Of a DNA stretch of 26,992 nt, positions 21,302 to 26,992 are shown one piece after another (within the stretch, counting starts at the first letter, position 1; the number at the start of each line of letters is the position of its first letter). Below the pieces are notes generated by a model. That model ran no database searches, was not told the DNA's origin, and was given only the letters and a program-made list of their open reading frames with translations. The DNA is taken from IMG/VR virus record IMGVR_UViG_3300035034_000067, positions 1-26,992 of that record; one strand, given 5' to 3'. A program made the translations under genes and the position numbers. The stretch is from a virus.

Positions 21302-22134
21302 GACAAGCCCTCCAACTTTTTTAAAACAGACTTGATAGCCACTGGGGCTCTCAAAGAATTCACCTTACTTAAGGAGTCAAGACCCAAGCTGGTTGGGTAG
21401 TAGACCCCACGCGCCAAGTGGTCGATTGACCGGGTCAGCGCTTGAAAGACCTCTGACCGCCAGCTAGGTTTGCTGGCCCACACGTTACTTGGCGACCTGA
21501 ACTCCATCCCGTAACTTTTAGGCCTAAAGCAACCGGGAGCCCCGTAAAACTTCTCGCGTTCTGTATTTGAGTCGTTCAGTCGAAGGCCTAAAAGCAGCCC
21601 CACGTCTAGCTGACGAGCGAGTACCCCACACTGAGCAAGGTAGTCGGGGTCAGTAACGTTCTTCAAGTCCCGGTCCCAACCGACGTGAGCGTGTCCTCCC
21701 GCAGACCTCATAGTCGCCCTTGGTGGTGATGGTTTCCTGTTGATAGACACTTCAGACCCGCCTCGGCCCCAAGCGTTGTAGTCAGGCTCGCACCCCAGTT
21801 CTAAAGCTTCTGGAGGTTGTTCGGCCATCACCCTTTCGCTGAAATCAACCAGAGGCACAAATCGGAGTTCGTAACGAGACCCCAGCATTGACTGAACAAT
21901 TGTAACACACTGATCAATACCGTTTACAAAGGCTTCTTCTGTGAAGGCTGGGGGAGGCCCAAACTCGACAGCCAGGCCGTCTGTCATGATCAAGCAGCCG
22001 TCTTCGACGTGAGGCTCGTACTTAGATCCTGGCAGCATACCATGGGCAGAAACAAACTCTGAGTCTGCCTTGTCCCAAAGGAACACTTCAATGTCCGCCC
22101 CAAACAGGTAGTCTTGTCCGTGGATAGTGGGCAT
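21298..22134 (-). CDS. Phage phiEco32-like COOH-NH2 ligase, type 2
   Basis: The start is ATG at 22134 (TAATG overlap with the class-II GATase), rather than 12 codons upstream, giving 278 residues. It matches the phiEco32-like COOH-NH2 ligase group: Gly-Ala-Asp-Ile-Glu-Val-Phe (12-18), Ser-Ala-His-Gly-x-x-Pro-Gly-Ser-Lys (29-38), Asp-Gly-Leu-Ala-Val-Glu-Phe (52-58), Gly-Cys-Glu-Pro-Asp-Tyr-Asn-Ala-Trp (114-122), Arg-Ser-Ala-Gly-Gly-His-Ala-His (143-150) and Glu-Phe-Arg-x-Pro-Ser-Asn-x-Trp (211-219). The conserved Glu and His residues correspond to metal-ATP ligands of the glutamine-synthetase fold. It should join a carboxylate to an amine at the cost of ATP. The natural substrate of this family is not established. 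Confidence 0.9.
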   Translation of the reverse strand: MPTIHGQDYLFGADIEVFLWDKADSEFVSAHGMLPGSKYEPHVEDGCLIMTDGLAVEFGPPPAFTEEAFVNGIDQCVTIVQSMLGSRYELRFVPLVDFSERVMAEQPPEALELGCEPDYNAWGRGGSEVSINRKPSPPRATMRSAGGHAHVGWDRDLKNVTDPDYLAQCGVLARQLDVGLLLGLRLNDSNTEREKFYGAPGCFRPKSYGMEFRSPSNVWASKPSWRSEVFQALTRSIDHLARGVYYPTSLGLDSLSKVNSLRAPVAIKSVLKKLEGLS

Positions 22135-23141
22135 TAAGCACCAAAGCCTTTCTCTACACAGTCTGAACAAATCGGGTTAGACAAAGACTGAAAAAACAAC
22201 GCCGAGTGCTTGGGTTTTGTAAAGTCAGCCTTGTCTATAGTGTCCGAACAAACCGAACAACCGCAGCTCAACGCGTTAGCCCAGTCGCTAGCCAACCACG
22301 ACAGCGGGGGTAACTTGCTGTGGGTCGAGACGGACCGGTGAACAGCCAACCGGTTCGACACAGGTTTTGTTCGGTTGTAAGTCTGCGCGTTGTAAACAGT
22401 CACGTTTGAAGAAGCGGTGTAGGTTTCTTTCTTTTTGAACGGCACTCTTTTGATGTCTGAAGTGATGTTGGCCTTCTTACTAACGTCAAAGACCCACTCA
22501 ATGAAGGGGGCCACCTCGATCGGTGTGACTACAGTCCGGTAGACCCGATAAAAAGCCATCTTCAGAAACCAGGGGTCTGAACTGAAGAAGTAAGCCCCCT
22601 TTTCATAAACGTAGAACAAAGGCCGACCCTCGTTTCGGGCAACGTGCAGGGTACTTGTAGCAAGGTTGTGCCAAACAAAAGCAAAGGGTGTAGACGTCTT
22701 TTCTTCGATGTCCTGCACGCTCCAACCTTGTGACATAGCGTGAAAGATTGCTTCAGAATCTACTTGGAAGCGCTTGTGGTTTGGCAACGCCTCCAGACCT
22801 GTTCGCATGCTGCCATTGTGAACCCCAATAATGTCACCTTGTACGAACGGGTGGGCGTTCTCTTTAGACTTAGCCCCAAAAGTTTTTTCACGGTTGTGAC
22901 CAACCAGGTACTTTGCGTCTACCGCGTTCAGGACCCCGTCCGCGTCAAAGCAGTTGTAGGCGTTCCACAGGTCTTGCGGAGTCCCTTCGGTCTTGCAGTG
23001 AAAAACCTTGTCCTTTTGCATCCAGAAGACACCGGTACCGTGAACCCCGCGCAGTCGGTCTATGTACAGCAACCACGCAAAGACTTCCCGTTCCATTACC
23101 GTCAGTGTACTTGGTGACACTACCCCAACAATGCCACACAT
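22134..23141 (-). CDS. Class-II glutamine amidotransferase (Ntn hydrolase) with C-terminal Cys cluster
   Basis: This 335-residue protein begins Met-Cys-Gly-Ile-Val-Gly, so Cys2 becomes the N-terminal nucleophile after Met removal. Further active-site marks are Arg-Gly-x2-Gly-Thr-Gly (31-37), Gly-His-Asn-Arg-x-x-Thr-x-Gly (81-89, glutamine binding), Asn-Ala-His-Pro-Phe (95-99), His-Asn-Gly (108-110, oxyanion hole) and Val-Asp-Ser-Glu-Ala (127-131). It should release ammonia from glutamine or cut a glutamyl amide. No synthetase domain of the usual partners (PurF, AsnB, GlmS, GltB) follows. Instead about 130 residues end in Cys293-x-Cys295-x2-Cys298 and Cys325-x2-Cys328, a likely zinc-binding knuckle. 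It has TAATG overlaps on both sides. Confidence 0.9.
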   Translation of the reverse strand: MCGIVGVVSPSTLTVMEREVFAWLLYIDRLRGVHGTGVFWMQKDKVFHCKTEGTPQDLWNAYNCFDADGVLNAVDAKYLVGHNREKTFGAKSKENAHPFVQGDIIGVHNGSMRTGLEALPNHKRFQVDSEAIFHAMSQGWSVQDIEEKTSTPFAFVWHNLATSTLHVARNEGRPLFYVYEKGAYFFSSDPWFLKMAFYRVYRTVVTPIEVAPFIEWVFDVSKKANITSDIKRVPFKKKETYTASSNVTVYNAQTYNRTKPVSNRLAVHRSVSTHSKLPPLSWLASDWANALSCGCSVCSDTIDKADFTKPKHSALFFQSLSNPICSDCVEKGFGA

Positions 23142-23812
23142 TACACTACCTCTTTTTTCAAACCAAGAAAGTTGTCGAGCAGCCAGCGGTACACGGCTTT
23201 TTCAACCGCAGTTCCTGACTCTGGATGGAACTGTACTCCCATGGACTTTGCTTCAGGAAAAACCATTACTTCGGGAGTGGTTCGATTTTGGACCCCGTTG
23301 CCTCCGCTTTCTGCGAGGACAAGCGACTTAACAGCTCGGTCAGGCACCCCGTAAGACTTTTCAACTACCTGGTGATGTCGAGAAGACACCCTAGCGTAAG
23401 TCGGAACAATGCCGGACACTTCTGTAAAGTGTTCAGCCGACAACGAGGTCTTAGACCAAGACAGCGTGTGGGTTGTGGCCTGGTGCCCAGGGCTGTGTTG
23501 AGCCAAGTTATCGCCAAAAGCAACAGCAAGAAACTGCATGCCTCGACAAATACCGGCCATTGGAATCTTGTTGGCCAAACAGTAGTGAACCAAGTTCAGC
23601 TCCCAAAGGTCGCGAGACCAGTCAACTCCAGTGGTGTTTGCCCCCAGTCTTTGGTGGTACAGCATTGGAGACACGTCCCCGCCTCCGGTAAACTGCACAA
23701 AGTCAGGCTTGTCGGAGACCTTTTCAACCAACTCAAAACCGTAGTCGTCGGTCATAAGTCGGTGGTAAGCTGTCTTGTACGTGTCAGTAGCAACTACGAG
23801 TACCTTGGTCAT
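23141..23812 (-). CDS. Class-I glutamine amidotransferase-like hydrolase (peptidase C26 / PuuD-like)
   Basis: This 223-residue protein has Phe-Thr-Gly-Gly-Gly-Asp-Val-Ser-Pro (41-49, oxyanion side), Ala-Gly-Ile-Cys-Arg-Gly-Met-Gln (86-93, nucleophile elbow with Cys89), Ser-Ser-Arg-His-His-Gln (143-148) and Gly-Val-Gln-Phe-His-Pro-Glu-Ser (192-199, His196 and Glu198). The full Cys-His-Glu triad is present. It resembles gamma-glutamyl hydrolases such as gamma-glutamyl-GABA hydrolase rather than a synthase subunit. It could cut a gamma-glutamyl amide or feed ammonia. The stand-alone form next to a class-II GATase is unusual. TAATG overlaps link it to both neighbours. Confidence 0.88.
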   Translation of the reverse strand: MTKVLVVATDTYKTAYHRLMTDDYGFELVEKVSDKPDFVQFTGGGDVSPMLYHQRLGANTTGVDWSRDLWELNLVHYCLANKIPMAGICRGMQFLAVAFGDNLAQHSPGHQATTHTLSWSKTSLSAEHFTEVSGIVPTYARVSSRHHQVVEKSYGVPDRAVKSLVLAESGGNGVQNRTTPEVMVFPEAKSMGVQFHPESGTAVEKAVYRWLLDNFLGLKKEVV

Positions 23813-24723
23813 TAAACCGCTTTCATTTTTGTTGCTTTGATGGCAGCACCTAAAAACCCAAGTAGCCGGGTTACAGCAATGTAGTTACTGCTGGTGGTCT
23901 TTGACTTTGGCAAGTGACGCTGCCAAGTTGAGTACCAGGGGGTCCGTACAGGGTCTCTGACAAGGGTTGCTTTAGTAAGTCTGGCTGCCTCTTTGTCTGA
24001 GGACCGAAAGAGGCTGCAATCAAAGACCTTAGACTCAACTCCACAGAACCGTTTGGTTAAGTCTCCTGAAGACCACATAGACGGAAACTGGTGGCCGGTT
24101 GCGCTAGGGGCGGCCAGTTCAAAATTAAGAAGATGATGGGCCGTGATTCGGTCTGTAAAAAACAGGTGCGCGTAGTTGACGGCCAAGTTTGTCTCGACTA
24201 AGCAGCCTTGGTCTAGCGACAGTCTGTTTGCCAGGACAACTATAAAGGCCTGACGCCAACTGAGGTTCGAGGCCAGCGTCAAAGCTACGATAGCATTTGT
24301 GCAAGTGTCAGCGTAGTCTTGTGTTGCCCGGATACACTGCAGGACCACCATAACATCAAGTATTGGCTGCCCAGACAGTCTTACGAGGAACCCGTGCTCG
24401 AGGCACCAGTCAAACTCGAGACCCTTGTCAAAAAAGCTACCGGTATAGGGGTCGTCCCAGATCCAACGCAGCAAGGTCTTAACGTTGTCGGTCTTGTCCC
24501 CTGGCATGTGGGTGTGTACCAGGTAGTCTTCGGTCATGTTTTCAGGGTCGATTGCTGCAAACATGTAGGCGTGGCAGTAGCGTTCAAAAGTAGCAACCGG
24601 TACAGCTCCGCCGAGTCTGCCAGTTCTGGCCCCAACTAAAAAGGAAACAAAGGTGTTGCGCTTTTGCAACTTTTGACGTGCCACCGCCGACTCTAGCTCT
24701 AACTTTAACTTGTCGTAGTCCAT
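23812..24723 (-). CDS. Unknown protein, first gene of the amidoligase operon
   Basis: This 303-residue protein has no recognised family. It starts at ATG 24723 with AGGGAAACAGG just upstream, immediately after a terminator. The N-terminal 40 residues are basic and helical. Around 85-150 is a region with several Asp, Trp and Cys (Trp-Ile-Trp-Asp-Asp, Phe-Asp-Trp-Cys-Leu-Glu-His). Around 145-190 lie Ala/Leu/Val-rich helices that could be buried or membrane-near but contain charged residues. The C-terminus is basic. It ends in a TAATG overlap with the class-I GATase. Leading the operon suggests it is needed with the enzymes, perhaps as the acceptor or a targeting subunit. Confidence 0.72.
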   Translation of the reverse strand: MDYDKLKLELESAVARQKLQKRNTFVSFLVGARTGRLGGAVPVATFERYCHAYMFAAIDPENMTEDYLVHTHMPGDKTDNVKTLLRWIWDDPYTGSFFDKGLEFDWCLEHGFLVRLSGQPILDVMVVLQCIRATQDYADTCTNAIVALTLASNLSWRQAFIVVLANRLSLDQGCLVETNLAVNYAHLFFTDRITAHHLLNFELAAPSATGHQFPSMWSSGDLTKRFCGVESKVFDCSLFRSSDKEAARLTKATLVRDPVRTPWYSTWQRHLPKSKTTSSNYIAVTRLLGFLGAAIKATKMKAV

Positions 24724-24740
24724 CCTGTTTCCCTGTCCGT

Positions 24741-24763
24741 AAAAAGGCCACCCGAAGGTGGCC
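24741..24763 (-). terminator. Minus-strand intrinsic terminator with UUCG tetraloop
   Basis: Read on the minus strand, GGCCACC-TTCG-GGTGGCC is a perfect seven-pair stem (24763-24757 with 24752-24746) with a stable UUCG loop, followed at once by five T (24745-24741). It lies eight bases after the lipoprotein stop (24771) and about 17 bases before the first amidoligase-operon start, so it separates the lysis-like genes from the operon. Confidence 0.88.
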
Positions 24764-24770
24764 GGTAGTG

Positions 24771-25019
24771 TTACTCTTGGACCGACCGAACCGCAGCCCG
24801 TAGTCGCCCGTAGTCGTCGATAAGCTGCTTGGTTGCCATCAACCGTTGGGCTTCTAGTCGTTCATACTCGTCTGCGGCTTGGTTCAAAAAGGCCTGGTCG
24901 TACTGAACCAAAGGAAACCGGACAAGGCTAGAAGGACCCGTCGCGCAGCCGCTGACTAGTAGTCCGGCTGTCGCCATCATGGCTATCCAAAGCCTGGTTG
25001 ACTTTGTCTTGAGCTGCAT
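24771..25019 (-). CDS. Small lipoprotein, probable outer-membrane spanin (Rz1-like)
   Basis: Starting at ATG 25019 (GGAGAG upstream) gives 82 residues with a basic start, a hydrophobic signal (10-22) and the lipobox Val-Ser-Gly-Cys with Cys25, followed by Ala-Thr-Gly-Pro. The mature 58 residues are charged and helical, with Asp-Tyr-Gly-Arg-Leu-Arg near the end. A small lipoprotein overlapping, in another frame, a gene for a short inner-membrane protein is the layout of Rz/Rz1 spanin pairs, which disrupt the outer membrane of Gram-negative hosts at lysis. Unlike lambda Rz1 it is not proline-rich. A strong terminator follows. Confidence 0.6.
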   Translation of the reverse strand: MQLKTKSTRLWIAMMATAGLLVSGCATGPSSLVRFPLVQYDQAFLNQAADEYERLEAQRLMATKQLIDDYGRLRAAVRSVQE

Positions 25020-25161
25020 CTTGCTTGTCTCTCCACTCGGCGTCGGTGACGGCCCCACCCTTACGGTAGGAGACCACAGCGACCCACTTGTAAAACACTA
25101 CCAACAGCACCACCCAGTAGTACTTTAAGTTTTTAGAAAGCCACGCTAACACCTTAAGCAT
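24928..25161 (-). CDS. Short membrane protein, probable inner-membrane spanin or holin-like
   Basis: The ATG at 25161 has AAGGAG seven bases upstream and is preferred to the earlier in-frame start. The 77-residue product has a transmembrane segment at about 14-31 (Tyr-Tyr-Trp-Val-Val-Leu-Leu-Val-Val-Phe), then a hydrophilic, charged region rich in Asp, Gln and Arg. The overlap of 92 bases with the downstream lipoprotein gene in another frame supports an inner-membrane spanin. It is much shorter than lambda Rz, so a one-segment holin or other lysis helper is also possible. It overlaps the previous gene's stop by eight bases. Confidence 0.55.
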   Translation of the reverse strand: MLKVLAWLSKNLKYYWVVLLVVFYKWVAVVSYRKGGAVTDAEWRDKQDAAQDKVNQALDSHDGDSRTTSQRLRDGSF

Positions 25162-25363
25162 GGGTAATCTCCTTGTTTCTAAAAGGATGGCCTTTAGCAA
25201 CAACAGTCACTGTCGGCAAGGACTCGGGGGTCCCGAACAAGAACTCCCCAGACGTCATGACCACCAGTAGTCGGTCTTCAAAGGTCTTCATAAACAGAAC
25301 TTGGTACTCTCGTTTGTCTGTTCCCAGACTGACAAAGTCAGAGGGAGCTGCTAGCTTCCACAC
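25154..25363 (-). CDS. Small protein of unknown function after the ribonucleotide reductase gene
   Basis: This 69-residue protein starts at a GTG (25363) that overlaps the reductase stop by 13 bases, with AGGAAAGGG upstream. It looks like a small beta-rich domain (Glu-Tyr-Gln-Val-Leu-Phe-Met, Leu-Leu-Val-Val-Met-Thr-Ser-Gly-Glu-Phe-Leu-Phe-Gly-Thr). It has no Cys pair, so a glutaredoxin or thioredoxin that would reduce the reductase is excluded. No family is recognised. Internal Met starts would make it shorter. Confidence 0.55.
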   Translation of the reverse strand: MWKLAAPSDFVSLGTDKREYQVLFMKTFEDRLLVVMTSGEFLFGTPESLPTVTVVAKGHPFRNKEITHA

Positions 25364-26992
25364 GACCCGCCCTTTCCTGAAATATCACAAATATCGTTTA
25401 CCTCGTAATGTACTTCACCAACCCGGTTTGCTGCTTCACTGTAAGACACCTTGGTCAACGGTTGGCCCCCTCGGGAACCGTCCGCGTAACAGGTGAAACC
25501 ACGAAGCCTGTGAGCGTAGGTGGCCAGGGTCTTTGCAAAGCTGTCAACACGGTCTTCGTTGTTCAGCTCGGTGCCCCACGCCGGGAGGTTGATGGTCGAA
25601 CTAATAGCCATGTCAACGTAGTCTTGAACGTCAGCTTGGAACTTAATCCGGCGTTCTGGGTCCGACGCAAGGTCGGCAGCGGTTTCAATAGACTCGGGGT
25701 CAAGGCCAAACCTGCGGACCAAGTCGTCTGCTGTAGAGTCAATGACGTACTCGTAAGCCCAGGTCTGTCCCGTGGTCAGGTAACGACGCTTCATCGCAAC
25801 CGCGTACAACGGTTCGATGCCACTGGTCGTACCCGCAACAAGAGCAATAGACCCTGTGGGTGCAATAGCACGAGCAGCAACAGGCCGTGACACTGACAGC
25901 TCGTCTGCGGTAGACCGAGCTACCACGTCTGACACGTCCCGATAGACCGCAAGCCAGTCGTGAAGCTCTGGTACAACTTCGTAGCGGTGACCTCGACGTA
26001 GCAACCACTCGTGCAGTCCCATTAGTCCGAGACCCAGACGACGATTCTTTTCCCGTACTTTGTAGACCTGGTCATAAGGTAAGTCTGCCCGCAGCGTACC
26101 ACACAAAAGGAACTTAGTTGCCAGCTCGGTTACGGTTGCTAGTTCTTCGATAGACCCGATGTTTGCAAGGTTAACCGACCCCAAGTTACAAACGTCAGAG
26201 TTGTCCTCAGACGTCACTTCACAACAAGCGTTACGAAGAGTCTCGTTTTCCTTGTCATAAAAGTTGAAGCTCATTCCCGGTTCAGAAGTGCGCAACGCTT
26301 GAGCAACGTTTTCCCGGAACACAGCCCCAACGTCTCCAGTTGCCTTAAACCGTTCAAGCCAGGCTGTGTTGTAGTTAACGCTGATGTTTGTCATGTCAAG
26401 GGGAGCAGGAAAGTTGAAGTCTTCGTTTTTGATGTCGGCTAAGGTTTTTCCTGTTGACCCAACAGGCATTGTGTCCCAGTCTTTAGCATGGATAAACTCC
26501 ATGACGTCGGCGTGGTCACAAGACAGGGACGCATAGATAGCAGACCTTCGAGAGCCCCCCTGCATGATGTAACGGCCTTGCTCGTTGACCATCTTCATCT
26601 TACTGATAGGACCGCTAGCCAGACCCCCAGACCCTTTCAGTAGGGTGTTCTTTGGACGGTAGACCGAGTAGTCAATACCAATGCCACCACCGGTAGTCAG
26701 ACAGCGTTCAGCTTCCCAAGACTTTTGAGACCAGTCTTCTTTTGTGGCTTCTTCGGCCTTGAGCAGGAAGCAGTTGTTGAAGTACTTCCGGGGTCGACCT
26801 GCGTAGTACAAGTAACGACCACCCGGAATAAACTTCATTAGTCGGATCTGTTCAGCAATTTCGTCAACCACAGAGACAGGCAGCAACCCACCACAGACGT
26901 CTTGAGCTAGAGTGACCGCCAGCTCTGCCCAAGAATCTGCTCCGGTGTGTCGGTACTTGTTATTAAAGATAGACTCCCCAATGGGAGTACGA
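25351..26992 (-). CDS. nrdJ: Class II (B12-dependent) ribonucleotide reductase, 5' truncated by the window
   Basis: The frame is open to the right edge, so the start is outside; about 546 codons are visible. It converts ribonucleotides to deoxyribonucleotides for phage DNA synthesis. Visible marks, in the visible order: Phe-Asn-Asn-Cys-Phe (26770-26785), Gly-Gly-Gly-Ile-Gly-Ile, Ser-Gly-Pro-Ile-Ser, Asn-Ala-Cys-Cys-Glu (the N-x-C-x-E radical site), Cys-Asn-Leu-Gly-Ser-Val-Asn-Leu, Ala-Pro-Thr-Gly-Ser-Ile, Thr-Ser-Gly-Ile-Glu-Pro and Ser-Thr-Ile-Asn-Leu-Pro. Then come Asp-Gly-Ser-Arg-Gly-Gly-Gln-Pro-Leu and a C-terminal Cys-x8-Cys able to re-reduce the active site. The last marks fit class II (NrdJ) better than class Ia, and no small-subunit gene follows downstream. 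Confidence 0.88.
   Translation of the reverse strand, partial: RTPIGESIFNNKYRHTGADSWAELAVTLAQDVCGGLLPVSVVDEIAEQIRLMKFIPGGRYLYYAGRPRKYFNNCFLLKAEEATKEDWSQKSWEAERCLTTGGGIGIDYSVYRPKNTLLKGSGGLASGPISKMKMVNEQGRYIMQGGSRRSAIYASLSCDHADVMEFIHAKDWDTMPVGSTGKTLADIKNEDFNFPAPLDMTNISVNYNTAWLERFKATGDVGAVFRENVAQALRTSEPGMSFNFYDKENETLRNACCEVTSEDNSDVCNLGSVNLANIGSIEELATVTELATKFLLCGTLRADLPYDQVYKVREKNRRLGLGLMGLHEWLLRRGHRYEVVPELHDWLAVYRDVSDVVARSTADELSVSRPVAARAIAPTGSIALVAGTTSGIEPLYAVAMKRRYLTTGQTWAYEYVIDSTADDLVRRFGLDPESIETAADLASDPERRIKFQADVQDYVDMAISSTINLPAWGTELNNEDRVDSFAKTLATYAHRLRGFTCYADGSRGGQPLTKVSYSEAANRVGEVHYEVNDICDISGKGGSCGS

Larger units (their letters stand above)
18391..24723 (-). other. Eight-gene amide-ligase / amidotransferase operon
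   Basis: Eight genes run on the minus strand with every junction overlapping (TAATG, ATGA, TTGA or 11-base overlaps). Order of transcription: unknown, class-I GATase-like, class-II GATase, phiEco32-like COOH-NH2 ligase, unknown, Amidoligase_2-type ligase, ATP-grasp ligase, unknown. Terminators lie before (24741-24763) and after (18329-18370). Codon use matches the rest of the phage, so the set is long resident. The make-up fits predicted phage peptide-modification systems known from phiEco32-like phages. The substrate is unknown. Confidence 0.85.

Noticed and set aside
22134-23141. Amidotransferase as part of a 7-deazaguanine DNA-modification pathway
   Set aside because: No QueC, QueD, QueE, FolE or transglycosylase-like gene is in the window; the neighbours are peptide-type ligases.
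23225-23815. A 196-codon plus-strand open frame opposite the class-I amidotransferase
   Set aside because: The minus strand encodes an intact catalytic triad enzyme in a coupled operon; the plus-strand frame has no recognisable features or ribosome site.
24928-25203. A longer form of the membrane protein starting at 25203
   Set aside because: The ATG at 25161 has AAGGAG at ideal distance, and the upstream extension overlaps the previous gene more without a better site.
25154-25363. The small gene after the reductase as a glutaredoxin/thioredoxin partner
   Set aside because: The translation has no CxxC motif.
25408-25890. A 160-codon plus-strand open frame opposite the reductase gene
   Set aside because: It is a shadow of the highly conserved reductase coding sequence.

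Overview
This window is a 27 kb piece of a tailed double-stranded DNA bacteriophage genome, most likely a siphovirus (long non-contractile tail). The reasons are a head-to-tail morphogenesis order, a 2005-codon tape-measure gene, tail-assembly chaperones joined by a lambda-type -1 frameshift, and a lambda J-like tail-tip protein. A lipoprotein/membrane-protein pair that looks like outer- and inner-membrane spanins suggests a Gram-negative host. Genes are packed with ATGA, TAATG or short overlaps and almost no intergenic space. Asp and Asn are written mostly as GAC and AAC nearly everywhere.

Region 1 (1-252): the probable 3' end of an upstream head gene, then a 125-base leader with a hairpin and a pyrimidine-rich tract. 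Region 2 (253-3294, + strand): scaffold, major capsid protein and three head-completion/connector or tail-terminator proteins. Region 3 (3296-18327, + strand): two paralogous tail-tube proteins, a small unknown protein, G/GT chaperones with slippery heptamer GGGAAAC, an HK97 gp10-like protein, the tape measure, two minor tail/hub proteins, a GNAT-like protein where lambda K and I would be expected, the J-like tip protein, and a tail fibre. The fibre's C-terminal receptor-binding domain and a coupled 27-aa ORF use foreign codons.

Region 4 (18391-24723, - strand) is the most interesting part: an eight-gene, fully overlapping operon. In transcription order it encodes an unknown protein, a class-I glutamine-amidotransferase-like hydrolase, an Ntn-type class-II glutamine amidotransferase with a C-terminal Cys cluster, a phiEco32-like COOH-NH2 ligase, an unknown protein, an Amidoligase_2-type COOH-NH2 ligase, an ATP-grasp ligase, and an unknown helical protein. 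Three different ATP-dependent amide-bond-forming enzymes and two amidohydrolases in one transcript imply a phage-encoded peptide- or amide-conjugation pathway whose substrate cannot be read from sequence. The operon is bracketed by two minus-strand terminators with UUCG tetraloops.

Region 5 (24771-26992, - strand): from the right edge, a class II (B12-dependent) ribonucleotide reductase running off the window, a small unknown protein, and two overlapping membrane/lipoprotein genes likely to be spanins, ended by a strong terminator. No tRNA, CRISPR, integrase, insertion sequence, endolysin or packaging gene was seen.
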